Assembly (NCBI RefSeq): GCF_014171475.1
Contig: NZ_CP048817.1
Location: forward strand, 2,108,001 to 2,172,000
Direction: 5' to 3'
DNA length: 64,000 bases
DNA from: Sphingomonas sp. So64.6b
GTDB taxonomy: Bacteria; Pseudomonadota; Alphaproteobacteria; Sphingomonadales; Sphingomonadaceae
Position numbers and translations under genes: made by a program. The first letter of the stretch is position 1, and every line of letters begins with the position of its first letter. Positions 27,447 through 39,509 of this stretch are shown here, piece after piece. The notes under the pieces were generated by a model. That model saw only the letters and a list, made by a program, of their open reading frames with translations, did not search any database and had not been told where the DNA came from.

Positions 27447-29213
27447 TCAGGCCGCCACCCCAACCCTGTCCTCGAACAATATCTTCAGATCCTTTTTCAT
27501 GATCTTGCCGTTCGCGTTGCGCGGCAACGTCTCATGCACGAAGCGGATCGCGACCGGCGTCTTGAAGACCGCGAGCCGTTCACGCACCCAGGCCTGCAAT
27601 TCCGCCTCGGTCGCTTCCATGCCCGGCGCGAGATGAACCACCGCCGCCGGTTCCTCGCCCAATGTCCGGTGTGGGATGCCGATCAGCGCGCAATCGGTCA
27701 CCGCCGGATGCGCGTAAAGGACATTCTCGACCTCGCTCGAATAAATATTCTCGCCGCCGCGAATGATCATGTCCTTGGCGCGGTCGACGATATAGACGAA
27801 GCCCTCTTCATCGAGCCTGGCGAGGTCGCCGGTGCGCACCCAGCCGTCGATGAACGTCTCGGCGGTCGCTTGCGGCTTGTTCCAATAACCCTTCACGATC
27901 ATCGGCCCGCGCGCCCAGAGTTCACCGACTTCGCCGAGCGGCATTTCGGTCGTGCCGTCATCGTCCATGATCTTGAGATCGGCGACCGCGACCGGCGGCC
28001 CGGCGCTGGTCGGGCGGTTGAGATAATCCTCGCTCGAATGGCTCGTCACCGTCGCCATCGTCTCGGTCATGCCCCAGCCATTGCCGGGCAGCGCGCCGAA
28101 TTCCTCATGGATGCGCTTGACCAGTTCGGGCGCCGACGGCGCGCCGCCATAGGCGATCGCCTCGATCGAGGAGAGGTCGTATTTGTGGCGCTCGGGATGC
28201 TCGATCAGTTGCCAGGCAATGGTCGGCACGCCCCCGGTGATGTTGACCTTCTCGCGCTCGATGATTTCCATCGCGCGCACCACATCCCATTTGCGCATGA
28301 AGATCATGGTCGATCCGGTCGCGACTACCCCCATCAGGCTCGCGCTGCACGCGGTGACATGGAACAGGGGGATCACCGTCAGCATGGTGCGCGGCGTCGG
28401 GTCGGGAGGCGTTTCGCCGCGACGCAGCACCGACCGTGCCGAAGCATAGCCGCCCGACAGGATATTGGTCATCAAATTGCGATGCGTGCCAAGCGCGCCC
28501 TTGGGATGGCCGGTCGTGCCACTGGTATAGAAAATCGTCGCATCGTCATCGGTGTCGATCGCGACCTGCGGGAACGGCACATCGGGCAGCGCCGCATAAT
28601 CGGTCGGCGTACCGATCAAATCCTCCAGCCGCGACGCCCTGCCTTCCAGCGGCCCGGACGCGCGCGCGACGACGATCCGCTCCACCGCGGGCAGCGCCGG
28701 GCCTGACTCGACCAGCCGCTGATGGCGTTCATCATCGACGAACAACAGGCGCGTGCCCGAATCGTCGATGCCATATTCCAATTCACCGGCGGTCCACCAC
28801 GCGTTCAGCGGCACGACGATCGCGCCGATCGATGCGGCGGCGAAGAAGATCACCGGCCATTCGGGCAAGTTGCGCATCGCGATCGCGACCCGATCTCCCT
28901 TTGCCACACCCATTTCCTGCAGCTTCGTCGCCAGCGTCGCGACGGCGCGGTAATTCGCCTCATAGGTGACGCGCTCGTCCTCATAGACGGTGAAGACATT
29001 CTGCCCATAGGCACGCGCCGCCTGGATCAGGAAAGCGAGCGACGGCGGCGCATATTTCCACACTCGGGTTGGCACGCCGCGAATCTCGGCAACGTCCATT
29101 TCGAACTTGCTGCCGGCCACGGTCAGCGCGGCCTGCGCCTGCGCCAACGAGATCACGGGCCAGCTGGGGTCGAGCGCGATGAGAGGTTCGATATCCAAGA
29201 CGCGTCTCTCCAT
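27447..29213 (-). CDS. Class I adenylate-forming enzyme, acyl-CoA synthetase (FadD-like)
   Basis: A 588-residue AMP-dependent synthetase/ligase, likely activating a fatty or aromatic acid to its CoA thioester. Motifs present are the P-loop-like IFYTSGTTGHPKGALG, GWGMTETMATVT, the hinge RTGDLARLDEEGFVYIVDRAKDMIIRGGENIYSSEVE and the catalytic Lys in LPRNANGKIMKKDLK. Its substrate cannot be read from sequence. It is divergent from the beta-lactamase-like hydrolase gene, at the head of an acyl-CoA catabolic region. Confidence 0.93.
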   Translation of the reverse strand: MERRVLDIEPLIALDPSWPVISLAQAQAALTVAGSKFEMDVAEIRGVPTRVWKYAPPSLAFLIQAARAYGQNVFTVYEDERVTYEANYRAVATLATKLQEMGVAKGDRVAIAMRNLPEWPVIFFAAASIGAIVVPLNAWWTAGELEYGIDDSGTRLLFVDDERHQRLVESGPALPAVERIVVARASGPLEGRASRLEDLIGTPTDYAALPDVPFPQVAIDTDDDATIFYTSGTTGHPKGALGTHRNLMTNILSGGYASARSVLRRGETPPDPTPRTMLTVIPLFHVTACSASLMGVVATGSTMIFMRKWDVVRAMEIIEREKVNITGGVPTIAWQLIEHPERHKYDLSSIEAIAYGGAPSAPELVKRIHEEFGALPGNGWGMTETMATVTSHSSEDYLNRPTSAGPPVAVADLKIMDDDGTTEMPLGEVGELWARGPMIVKGYWNKPQATAETFIDGWVRTGDLARLDEEGFVYIVDRAKDMIIRGGENIYSSEVENVLYAHPAVTDCALIGIPHRTLGEEPAAVVHLAPGMEATEAELQAWVRERLAVFKTPVAIRFVHETLPRNANGKIMKKDLKILFEDRVGVAA

Positions 29214-29339
29214 ATTCTGAACTTCGGGTTTGGCTTATCTGCCGTTTCAACCAAGGTTAGTGTTGATTCGCGCGCCACTCAAGGCAATAGGGTGCGACCA
29301 GTTTCGAACCGGGGGTATGGCCGGAGGGATAAAAGCCAG

Positions 29340-30560
29340 ATGAAGATCGCCAAGCCAGGATCGCACGGTTTAGACGCCACAAGGCTGGCCCATATCGATG
29401 GCCTGCTGAAAGAGCGCTATGTCGATTCGGGCAAACTCCCCAATGCCCAGCTGCTGATCGCGCGCGAGGGCGAGATCGTCCATTTCAGCAGCCAGGGTGC
29501 GGCGCGCGAAGGCGGCAAGCCGGTCGATGAAAGCTCGCTGTATCGCATCGCGTCGATGACCAAGCCGATCACCTCGATCGCCTTCATGATGCTGGTCGAA
29601 CAGGGCCTGGTCGCGGTCGATACGCCGGTCCATCACATATTGCCCGAATTCAAGGGCCTGGGCGTCTATAATGGCGGCGGCGCTGGCGTGCCATTTGTGA
29701 CCAAAGCGACCGCCGAGCCGATGCGCATGGTCGATCTGCTGCGTCATACCTCGGGCCTGACCTATGGTTTCCAGAATCGCTCCAACGTCGATGCCGCCTA
29801 TCGCGAGGGAAAGATCGAGAATTGGCACGGCAATCTCGATCTCGACGGTTTTATCGGCGCGCTGGGCAAAATCCCGCTCGAATTCTCGCCTGGCGAAGGC
29901 TGGAATTATTCGGTGTCGACCGACGTACTCGGCGCGGTGGTCGAGCGCGTCTCTGGCATGAAGCTCGACGATTTCTTCCGCGCGCGCATCTTCGCGCCAC
30001 TGAAGATGCACGACACCTTCTTCGAGGTCCCGGCGGACAAGATCGACCGGCTGACCGACTGCTATACCTTCGTCGCCGGCAAGGGCCGCGTGATGTATGA
30101 TCGCGGCAGCGAAAGCGCATGGAGCCGCAAGCCGAAGCTCCTGTCGGGCGGCGGCGGACTGGTCTCGACCGCACTCGATTATCATCGCTTCTGCCGGATG
30201 TGCCTGAATGGCGGCGAGCTCGACGGCGCGCGCATCGTCGGGCGCAAGACGCTGGAACTGATGACGCAGAACCATCTGCCCGGCCAATCGGATCTCGCGA
30301 CCATGTCGCAGTCGCTGTTCAGCGAGGCGGCCAATGCCGGCACCGGCTTTGGGCTTGGCTTTGCGGTCAATATCGACGTCGCGCGCTCGATGATCCCGGG
30401 CTCGGTCGGCGAATATTATTGGGGCGGCATGTTCTCGACCGCCTTCTTCATCGACCCGGTCGAGAAGCTGCACATGATCTTCATGACACAGATGAGCCCA
30501 TCGAACGTCTATCCGATCCGGCGCGAGCTGAAGACGCTGATTTATTCCGCGCTGACATAA
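29340..30560 (+). CDS. Serine hydrolase, beta-lactamase (class C)/esterase family
   Basis: A 406-residue protein of the beta-lactamase/EstB fold. The nucleophile motif is SMTK (Ser72-Lys75), followed by a Tyr motif WNYSVSTDVLG and LLSGGGGLVSTALDYHRFC. There is no signal peptide, so it is probably a cytosolic esterase/lactonase rather than an antibiotic-resistance enzyme. The reading frame extends 206 codons further upstream, antisense to the synthetase gene; the ATG at 29340 after GGAGGGATAAAAGCCAG is the sensible start. It begins the plus-strand catabolic run. Confidence 0.9.
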   Translation: MKIAKPGSHGLDATRLAHIDGLLKERYVDSGKLPNAQLLIAREGEIVHFSSQGAAREGGKPVDESSLYRIASMTKPITSIAFMMLVEQGLVAVDTPVHHILPEFKGLGVYNGGGAGVPFVTKATAEPMRMVDLLRHTSGLTYGFQNRSNVDAAYREGKIENWHGNLDLDGFIGALGKIPLEFSPGEGWNYSVSTDVLGAVVERVSGMKLDDFFRARIFAPLKMHDTFFEVPADKIDRLTDCYTFVAGKGRVMYDRGSESAWSRKPKLLSGGGGLVSTALDYHRFCRMCLNGGELDGARIVGRKTLELMTQNHLPGQSDLATMSQSLFSEAANAGTGFGLGFAVNIDVARSMIPGSVGEYYWGGMFSTAFFIDPVEKLHMIFMTQMSPSNVYPIRRELKTLIYSALT

Positions 30561-30622
30561 CCGACCGTCACCCCAGCGCAGGCTGAGGTCTTTGCGGGTG
30601 GGCGGGTCGCCCATCTCATGAG

Positions 30623-30642
30623 ATGCCAGCCTTCGCTGGCAT
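30623..30642. repeat. Hairpin repeat before the FadB-like gene
   Basis: ATGCCAGC (30623-30630) pairs with GCTGGCAT (30635-30642) around a CTTC loop. The flanking text (GTCACCCCAGCGCAGGCTGAGG at 30568, GAGATGCCAGCCTTCGCTGG) is the style of another common dispersed sphingomonad repeat; a shorter relative lies at 35220-35240 (GTCATCCCCGCGAAAGCGGC). It may attenuate transcription between the hydrolase and FadB-like genes. Confidence 0.6.
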
Positions 30643-30668
30643 GACGAATTTGAAACTGGAGAAAAAAT

Positions 30669-32698
<2,030 letters not shown>

Positions 32699-32699
<1 letters not shown>

Positions 32700-34009
32700 T
32701 GGAACGGACCGCGCTCGAAACCGCCGCCGCGATCCGTAGCGGGGAGAGCAGCGCTCTTCTCGAATGCGAAGCCGCGATCGACCGGATCGAGACGCGCGAC
32801 GGACCGATCAACGCGGTGGTCGTGCGCGATTTCGATCGTGCGCGTGAACAGGCGGCGGAAATGGACCGCCGCCTCGCCGCTGGCGACACCGCGCCGCTGC
32901 TCGGCGTGCCGATGACGATCAAGGAGAGCTACGACATCGCCGGCTTGCCGACGACCTGGGGTTTCGAGGCGCATCGCGGCCATATCGCGAAAAAGGACGC
33001 GGTCGCGGTGCAACGGCTGAAAGCGGCAGGCGCCGTTTTCCTCGGCAAGACCAATGTACCGGTCAGCCTTGCCGACCTGCAATCGGTCAACCCGATCTAT
33101 GGCCGGACCAACAACCCGCATAACCATGCGCATGTGCCGGGCGGGTCGTCGGGCGGATCGGCGGCGACGCTCGCCTCGGGCATGGTGCCGCTCGAATATG
33201 GCTCCGACATCGGCGGGTCGATCCGGGTGCCGGCGCATTTCTGTGGCGTATGGGGACATAAATCGACCTTTGGCGTCCTGCCGACCGAAGGGCATTTCTT
33301 CCCCGGCACTGACGGCGCACGCGTCGTTCTCTCGGTGATCGGGCCGCTGGCACGCGATGGCGCCGATCTGGCACTGGCTTTCGACCTGGTCGCCGACGTG
33401 CCGCAGCCGCGCTCGACGATCGAAGGGCCGCGCGGGTTGCGTGTCCTTCTGTTGACCGACCATCCGCTCGCCAAAGTCGATCCGGCGATCATAGCGGCGA
33501 TCGAAAAGGCCGCGGGCGCTCTCGAAGGGGCCGGCGCGCAGATCACACGCAAGACCGATCTGCTTCCCGACCTGGCGAAGCAGCAGGGCGATTATATGCG
33601 CATGCTCGCCATCGCTATGGCGCGCGGCATCGCACCGGCCGGCGGGACCCCCGCGACCCTGGTCCAGTGGTTCGACATGATGGACGATCAGGCGCGCAAC
33701 ACGCGGGCTTGGGTGCGCTTGTTCGAGGATTTCGACGTCGTGTTCGCGCCCGTCCTGGGCAGCGCGGCATTCGCGCATGACGACACCGAGTTGCGCATCC
33801 GCACGCTGCTGATCGATGGCGAACAGACATCGTTCGCGGCGCAATTCGCCTGGCCCGGCCTGGCCACCTATCCCGGCCTGCCCGCCACCGCGGTGCCGAT
33901 CGGAACCACTGCCGATGGCTTGCCCATCGGCATGCAAGTGATCGCCGCTCCGCACCGGGATCATACCGCCATAGCGGTCGCCCGCCTCGTCGATGGCGCG
34001 ATCGGATGA
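32699..34009 (+). CDS. Amidase signature family hydrolase
   Basis: A 436-residue amidase. The Ser-cisSer-Lys triad is visible as Lys75 (MTIKESYDIAG), the Ser in PGGSSGGSAA (near 150) and the nucleophile in DIGGSIRVPAHFCG (near 174). It hydrolyses an amide of unknown identity. Its ATG overlaps the FadB-like stop (TGATG), which places it firmly in a beta-oxidation operon. That is unusual and hints that the pathway substrate may carry an amide. An upstream in-frame start inside the FadB-like gene was rejected. Confidence 0.9.
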
Positions 34010-34034
34010 ACTGTCAGTATCAGGAAACGACATA

Positions 34035-35216
34035 ATGACCGACCTCGACATTTTCCGCACCGACACGCGCGCTTGGCTCGCGGCGAATTGCCCGCCCGAA
34101 ATGCGCGAACCCGTCCGATCCGAAAAGGACGCGACCTGGGGTGGCCGCAAGCCCGATTTTCAGCCCGGTCAGAAGGAATGGATGGATGCGATGGCCAGCC
34201 GCGGCTGGACCGTGCCCGACTGGCCCAAGGCCTATGGCGGCGGTGGGCTGAGCCCGGCCGAAACCAAAATCCTGCGCGAGGAACTGGCCGCGATCAAGGC
34301 GCGCAACCCGCTCAATTCGTTCGGCATTTCGATGCTCGGGCCGGCGTTGCTCAAATACGGCACCGAGGAACAGAAGCTCGAACATCTGCCCAAGATCGCG
34401 CGCGGCGAGATCCGCTGGTGCCAGGGTTATTCCGAACCGAACGCCGGCTCCGATCTCGCCAGCCTGGCGACCTCGGCCGAGGACAAGGGCGATTACTACC
34501 TGATCAACGGCCAGAAGGTGTGGACCAGCTATGCCGACAAGGCCGACTGGATCTTCTGCCTGGTGCGTACCGACAAGACCAACAAGCAAGGCGGGATCAG
34601 CTTCGTGCTGTTCGACATGGCGAGCGAAGGCGTATCGACCAAGCCGATCCTGCTGATCAGCGGCTATTCGCCTTTCTGCGAGACCTTTTTCGACGATGTA
34701 AAAGTGCCGAAGGCCAATCGCGTCCATGACGAGAATAAGGGCTGGGACGTCGCCAAATATCTGCTTGGCCATGAGCGCGAGATGATCTCCGGCATGGGCC
34801 TTGCCTCGACCGGTCGCAATCCGCTGATCGATGGCGCGATCGCCACTGTCGGGCTCGATCACGACGGCAAGCTCGCCGACCCGTTGCTGCGCGCGAGCAT
34901 TGCGTTGTTCGAGGTCCGCGCGAAGGCGTTCGGCATGATGTCCGAGCGTTTTATCGACGAGCTCAAGGCCGGTCGCGCGCACCCCGCCCAGCCGAGCATG
35001 ATGAAATATTACGGCACCGAACTGAACAAGTCGCGCCATGAGCTGATGATGGCGGCGGGCGGGTCGGACTCGCTGGAATGGGAAAGCGAGCGTTCGTCAA
35101 GCGGCGCAGCGCCGCGCGCCTGGCTTCGCACCAAGGCGAACTCGATCGAGGGCGGCACCAGCGAAGTGCAGCTCAACATCATCGCCAAGCGGATCCTGGA
35201 TTTGCCCTCAGCTTGA
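34035..35216 (+). CDS. Acyl-CoA dehydrogenase (first of an adjacent pair)
   Basis: A 393-residue flavoprotein. The signature WCQGYSEPNAGSDLASL is near residue 130 and the C-terminus holds ANSIEGGTSEVQLNIIAKRIL. At the position where medium-chain enzymes have the catalytic Glu of YEGT it reads EGGT, so the base may be elsewhere or supplied by a partner. The start MTDLDIFRTDTRAW follows a short gap after the amidase. Paired ACAD genes like this often form heteromers for bulky acyl-CoAs. Confidence 0.92.
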   Translation: MTDLDIFRTDTRAWLAANCPPEMREPVRSEKDATWGGRKPDFQPGQKEWMDAMASRGWTVPDWPKAYGGGGLSPAETKILREELAAIKARNPLNSFGISMLGPALLKYGTEEQKLEHLPKIARGEIRWCQGYSEPNAGSDLASLATSAEDKGDYYLINGQKVWTSYADKADWIFCLVRTDKTNKQGGISFVLFDMASEGVSTKPILLISGYSPFCETFFDDVKVPKANRVHDENKGWDVAKYLLGHEREMISGMGLASTGRNPLIDGAIATVGLDHDGKLADPLLRASIALFEVRAKAFGMMSERFIDELKAGRAHPAQPSMMKYYGTELNKSRHELMMAAGGSDSLEWESERSSSGAAPRAWLRTKANSIEGGTSEVQLNIIAKRILDLPSA

Positions 35217-35262
35217 CTGTCATCCCCGCGAAAGCGGCGATGACGAAGAGAAAGACCAATCA

Positions 35263-36390
35263 ATGCCTCTCTATCTCAATGACGAACAGACGATGCTCCG
35301 CGACACGACGCGCGATTTCGTCGCCGAACATGCCCCCGTTTCGCACATGCGTGCGCTGCGCGATGCCAAGGATGCGACCGGCTTTTCGCGCGACCTGTGG
35401 AAGAGCTTCGCCGAGATGGGCTTCACGGGGATTCTGATCGGCGAGAATGACGGCGGCCTTGGCCTTGGCCATGTCGAGGCGGGCGTGGTGCTCGAAGAGA
35501 TCGGCCGCAACCTGTCCCCCTCGCCTTTCCTGTCGACCGCCGTCGCGGCGGTCGAGGCGCTGAAAGGCACAGCGCTGGCCGGCCGCTGGTTCCCCGGCAT
35601 CATCTCCGGCGATACCGTCGCCGCGCTGGCGATCGACGAAGCGGCCAAGCATCGCGGCACCGTTGCGATGAAGGCCGAACGCTCGGGCAATGGCTTCAGA
35701 TTGTCGGGCAAGAAGCAGTTCGTCACCCATGGTCATATTGCCGACCTGATCATCGTCGCCGCGCGCACCGCCGGGTCGGCCGATGATGAACAGGGCATCA
35801 CCTTGTTCGCAGTCGACAAGGGCGCCGCGAACCTGACCAGCGAGGCCGAGCGCCTGGCGGATTCGAGCCTCGCCGCACGCCTGACTTTCGACGGAGTCGA
35901 AGTCGATGCCGATGCGGTGATCGGCGAGGTCGATGCCGGCAGCGATCCGCTCAATCGTCTGCTCCGCGCTGGTCGCACCGGCGCCTCGGCCGAACTACTT
36001 GGTGTCGGCGGCGGCGCGATGGACCTGACGGTCAACTACCTCAAGGAGCGCAAGCAGTTCGGCGTCACGATCGGCAGCTTCCAGGCGCTGCAACACCGCG
36101 CCGCGCATCTCTATTCCGAAATGGAGGTTGCGCGCGCCGCCGTTCTCAAGGCTGCACAATTGCTCGACGAGGGCGACGAAAAGGCAGACGCCGCAGTCTC
36201 GGTCGCCAAGGCAATGACCGCGCTCGCCACCACCCTGTCGGTGCAGGAAGGCGTGCAAATGCATGGCGGCATCGGCATGACCGACGAGTATGACATCGGT
36301 TTCTACATGAAGCGCGCGCGCGTGCTGGCCGAGATGTTCGGTGATGCGAATTTTCATGCCGACCGGCTGGCGATCGCGGCAGGCTATTGA
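35263..36390 (+). CDS. Acyl-CoA dehydrogenase (second of an adjacent pair)
   Basis: A 375-residue protein of the ACAD fold. It has the flavin-binding RKQFGVTIGSFQALQHRAAHLYSEM and QMHGGIGMTDEYDIGFYMKRARV segments, but the C-terminal catalytic loop reads AEMFGDANFHADRLA with no YEGT Glu. This degenerate loop suits the non-classical partner in alpha2beta2 ACADs described for steroid side-chain oxidation. The 46-bp gap after the previous gene holds a short GTCATCCCCGCG repeat. Confidence 0.9.
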   Translation: MPLYLNDEQTMLRDTTRDFVAEHAPVSHMRALRDAKDATGFSRDLWKSFAEMGFTGILIGENDGGLGLGHVEAGVVLEEIGRNLSPSPFLSTAVAAVEALKGTALAGRWFPGIISGDTVAALAIDEAAKHRGTVAMKAERSGNGFRLSGKKQFVTHGHIADLIIVAARTAGSADDEQGITLFAVDKGAANLTSEAERLADSSLAARLTFDGVEVDADAVIGEVDAGSDPLNRLLRAGRTGASAELLGVGGGAMDLTVNYLKERKQFGVTIGSFQALQHRAAHLYSEMEVARAAVLKAAQLLDEGDEKADAAVSVAKAMTALATTLSVQEGVQMHGGIGMTDEYDIGFYMKRARVLAEMFGDANFHADRLAIAAGY

Positions 36391-36404
36391 TAGGCGCGTC
36401 CGGC

Positions 36405-37280
36405 ATGACCGATCCCACCCCCGAACAGCTCGCCCTGAACCTGCTCGACCTGCTCGACGTCGAGGAGCTCGACACCGATCTCTATCGCGGCAAGGTCGGC
36501 AATGACGGCTTCGGCCGGGTCTTCGGCGGACAGGTCATCGCGCAAGCATTGCAAGCGGCGCAGCGTTCGACCGACGCGCCGAAGATCGCTCATTCGCTCC
36601 ACGCCTATTTCATGCGGCCGGGCGCGGAAGAATTGCCGATCATCTACCGTGTGGTGCGCGATTTCGAAGGGCGCAGCTTCGCCACGCGGCGCGTGATCGC
36701 GATGCAGCGGGGGCAACCGATCCTCAATATGGCCTGTTCCCTGCAGGCACCGGAGGGCGGCCTGGCGCATCAGGATCCGATGCCCGACGTGCCTCCACCG
36801 GAGGGCCTGCAGTCGGACCTGGAATTGCGCTTGGCGATGGGCGACAAAATCCCTGAGCGTTTCCGCCATCAGTTCCTGCGCCCGCGTATGATCGAGATCC
36901 GCCCCGTGTCGCCGCGCAGTTGGTTCAATCCGGTCAAGCAGGACCCCAAACAATGCAGCTGGTTCCGCGTCGTCGCGCCGATCGGCGACGATGCCGCGAT
37001 GCACCGCGCGATCCTCGCTTATGCATCGGACATGACGCTGCTCGGCACCGCGGCGCTCGCGCATGGCGTATCGTGGATGACGCACAAGTTGCAGAGCACC
37101 AGTCTCGACCATTCGGTCTGGCTGCACGAGGATTTCCGTGCCGATGACTGGCTGCTCTACACCACCGACAGCCCCTGGGCGGGCCATGCGCGCGGTTTCA
37201 ACCGCGGCAAGATCTACGCGCGTGACGGCCGGCTGGTGGCAAGTTGCGCGCAGGAAGGACTGATGCGCATGCGGGAGTGA
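36405..37280 (+). CDS. tesB: Acyl-CoA thioesterase II (TesB family)
   Basis: A 291-residue double-hotdog thioesterase releasing free acids from acyl-CoA. Characteristic parts are RGKVGNDGFGRVFGGQVIAQALQAA near residue 29, LHAYFMRPG, and the catalytic-Asp region in the second hotdog STSLDHSVWLHEDFRADDWLLY. An upstream TTG overlapping the ACAD stop is possible, but the ATG at 36405 gives the normal N-terminus. It probably prevents CoA trapping by dead-end intermediates of the pathway. Confidence 0.92.
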   Translation: MTDPTPEQLALNLLDLLDVEELDTDLYRGKVGNDGFGRVFGGQVIAQALQAAQRSTDAPKIAHSLHAYFMRPGAEELPIIYRVVRDFEGRSFATRRVIAMQRGQPILNMACSLQAPEGGLAHQDPMPDVPPPEGLQSDLELRLAMGDKIPERFRHQFLRPRMIEIRPVSPRSWFNPVKQDPKQCSWFRVVAPIGDDAAMHRAILAYASDMTLLGTAALAHGVSWMTHKLQSTSLDHSVWLHEDFRADDWLLYTTDSPWAGHARGFNRGKIYARDGRLVASCAQEGLMRMRE

Positions 37281-37358
37281 TCGGCGCGCAGCAATTCGCT
37301 GTTCCCGATCACCCATCCTGTGGCAGCATATCGCCAATCGCACATCACAGGACGGCCC

Positions 37359-39203
37359 ATGCTGCTCAATCGTAGAAATATCCTCGCCGGCGCTGGCATC
37401 GCCGGTATCGCAACCGCTTTCCCCGCCCTCGCCACCGGTACACCGGCAGCGCCCGGCGATGCCGAGGCGGTTCGAACGCTCGCTGCCATCGCCGAGGAAA
37501 TGCTCGCCGCCTTCCCCGAAAATGCGACGACGCTCGGCATCGACACCGGCAAGCGCACGGGCCTGAAATCGACGTTGACCGATCGCAGCGTGGCCGCCGA
37601 TGCCGGACAGCGCAGCAAGGCCGGTTCGCGCTTGCGCCAACTCACCGCGATCGATCGCTCAACTTTGTCGCCGCAGGTCGCGCTCGATGTCGATGTGACT
37701 CAGGCGGCATATCAGCTTGCACATGACGGCTGGGAAGCTTTGCCCGGCGGCGATGTCGCGATCCTCAACCAGAATGTCTCCTATCGCAGCACGCCCTATA
37801 TCGTGTCGCAGGGCACCGGCGCGTTCGCCGAAGTGCCCGACATGATGGAGAGCAAGCACGAGATCGCCACACGCGCCGATGCCGACGCCTATCTTGCGCG
37901 GCTCGAAGCCTATGCCGCCTCACTCGACGCCGAGACCGCGCGGATCGTCGCCGATGCCGGCAAGAATATGGTCCTGCCGCGCTTCCTGCTCGACATCACC
38001 GCGAGCCAGCTCAACGCCGCCGCCACTCAGAAGGTCGACGAATGGAGCCTGATCCGCTCCTTCGCGACAAAGGCCGAAAAGGCCGGCGTCGCGGGCGCAT
38101 GGAGCGACAGCGCGACGACGATCGCGACCGGCAAGATCGCGCCGGCGCTCGCTCGCCAGGCCGCCGCGCTGACCGGGCTGCGCGACAAGGCAGGCGATAC
38201 GCCGGGCATGTGGAAATTGCCCGAAGCGGAGCGCGCCTATGCCTGGCTGGTCGAAGCCGGCACCACCACGCGGCGCACGCCGGAGGAAGTGCACCAATCC
38301 GGCCTGGAGCAAGTCGCCAAGCTCAGCGCAGAGATGGATGTTCTGCTGAAAGCGCAAGGCCTGACCAAGGGCAGCGTCGGCGCGCGCCTGGCCGAACTCG
38401 GCAAGCGGCCCGACCTGCTCTATCCGAACACCAACGCCGGGCGCGCCGAGCTGCTCGGTTATCTCAACCGCACCGTCGCCAACATTCGCGGCAAGATGCC
38501 GCAGGTGTTCGGCAAAGTGGTCGAGGGCAAGCTGATCGTGAAGCGCGTGCCCGTTTCGATCGAAGGCGGCGCACCCAACGCCTATGCCGGTGCCGGATCG
38601 ATCGATGGCAAGACGCCGGGCAATTTCTACATCAACCTCAAGGACACCAGTATCTGGCCGCGCTTCGCCTTGCCGACCCTGGTCAGCCATGAGGGGATAC
38701 CGGGGCATGTCTGGCAGGGCGAATATACGTTCAGCCTGCCGCTGATCCGTACGCTGCTCGCGTTCAATGCCTATAGTGAGGGCTGGGCGCTCTATGCCGA
38801 GCAGCTTACCGATGAGGTCGGCGTCTATGCCGAGGATCCGCTCGCGCATCTCGGTTATCTGCAATCGATGAACTTCCGCGCCAGCCGCCTCGTCGCGGAT
38901 ACCGGGCTGCATCACAAACGCTGGACGATGGAGCAGGCGATGCGCTGGTTCGGTGAGGCGACGGGTTACACCGCGTCGCAATGCCGGTCCGAGCTCAATC
39001 GCTATTGCGCGTGGCCGGGCCAGGCGCTTGGCTACAAGACCGGGCACAATGAGATCAACCGGCTGCGCAGTAAAGCGAAGGCGACGCTAGGCGCGAAGTT
39101 CGACGTGAAGAAGTTCAACGATCTTGTCGTCGGTGTTGGCGGCGTGCCGTTGAGCGTGCTGGAGCGGGTGGTCGACAACTGGGCGATCGCGGCGACGGCG
39201 TAA
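37359..39203 (+). CDS. DUF885 family exported protein (putative metal-dependent hydrolase)
   Basis: A 614-residue protein with a twin-arginine-type signal (LLNRRNILAGAGIAGIATAFPALA). The DUF885 hallmark is SHEGIPGHVWQGEY near residue 445 (HExxPGH), together with AYSEGWALYAEQLTDEVG, which resembles the active site of zinc carboxypeptidase-like enzymes. The long helical N-terminal half is typical. Substrates of the family are largely unknown; some members are peptidases. It is the last gene of the plus-strand run. Confidence 0.9.
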   Translation: MLLNRRNILAGAGIAGIATAFPALATGTPAAPGDAEAVRTLAAIAEEMLAAFPENATTLGIDTGKRTGLKSTLTDRSVAADAGQRSKAGSRLRQLTAIDRSTLSPQVALDVDVTQAAYQLAHDGWEALPGGDVAILNQNVSYRSTPYIVSQGTGAFAEVPDMMESKHEIATRADADAYLARLEAYAASLDAETARIVADAGKNMVLPRFLLDITASQLNAAATQKVDEWSLIRSFATKAEKAGVAGAWSDSATTIATGKIAPALARQAAALTGLRDKAGDTPGMWKLPEAERAYAWLVEAGTTTRRTPEEVHQSGLEQVAKLSAEMDVLLKAQGLTKGSVGARLAELGKRPDLLYPNTNAGRAELLGYLNRTVANIRGKMPQVFGKVVEGKLIVKRVPVSIEGGAPNAYAGAGSIDGKTPGNFYINLKDTSIWPRFALPTLVSHEGIPGHVWQGEYTFSLPLIRTLLAFNAYSEGWALYAEQLTDEVGVYAEDPLAHLGYLQSMNFRASRLVADTGLHHKRWTMEQAMRWFGEATGYTASQCRSELNRYCAWPGQALGYKTGHNEINRLRSKAKATLGAKFDVKKFNDLVVGVGGVPLSVLERVVDNWAIAATA

Positions 39204-39509
39204 TCCGACAATAGGAAAGAGCGAGCCGGTATAAGTCCGGCAAGGGATGACATGCCCGATCCTGTGCGATGGTTGAATCACCGCCAGCCCCTGGCCGTGG
39301 GGACAAGGCCGCGGGGCGGGCGGCGGGAGATATGGGACACCGCATGTGTCACATCTTTCCCGCGCTCGCGCCGGCAAGATATTTTAATAATATCGTTATA
39401 TATCAAATACTAATAAGACTAGACAGACCCCACGCAGTGCTTATGGCCTGTTTCTCGACGTCGGTCGAAACGAACCGGGAATGATAGGTCAACTCAACTT
39501 GAAACCACC
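39204..39509. other. Intergenic stretch with AT-rich element
   Basis: This 306-bp gap lies between convergent genes. No coding frame is credible. It contains a GC-rich palindromic part (CCCCTGGCCGTGGGG near 39288) followed by the AT-rich element listed separately and a further A/T-rich stretch to about 39500. Confidence 0.55.
39322..39411 (-). repeat. AT-rich 92-bp element, copy B (inverted relative to copy A)
   Basis: On the minus strand it runs AGTATTTGATATATAACGAT ... GGTGTCCCATATCTCCCGCC. Aligned with 26041-26133 without gaps, the ends match almost perfectly and the interior keeps scattered identities (GAA.GAT....ACACA). It lies in the convergent gap between DUF885 and the SIMPL-like genes. 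Confidence 0.6.

Noticed and set aside
27165..28706. 513-codon plus-strand frame opposite the M23 and acyl-CoA synthetase genes
   Set aside because: Antisense shadow rich in Arg/His/Asp; no ribosome site or domain.
29340..30560. Class C beta-lactamase giving antibiotic resistance
   Set aside because: It has SxxK but no signal peptide; more likely a cytosolic esterase of the same fold.
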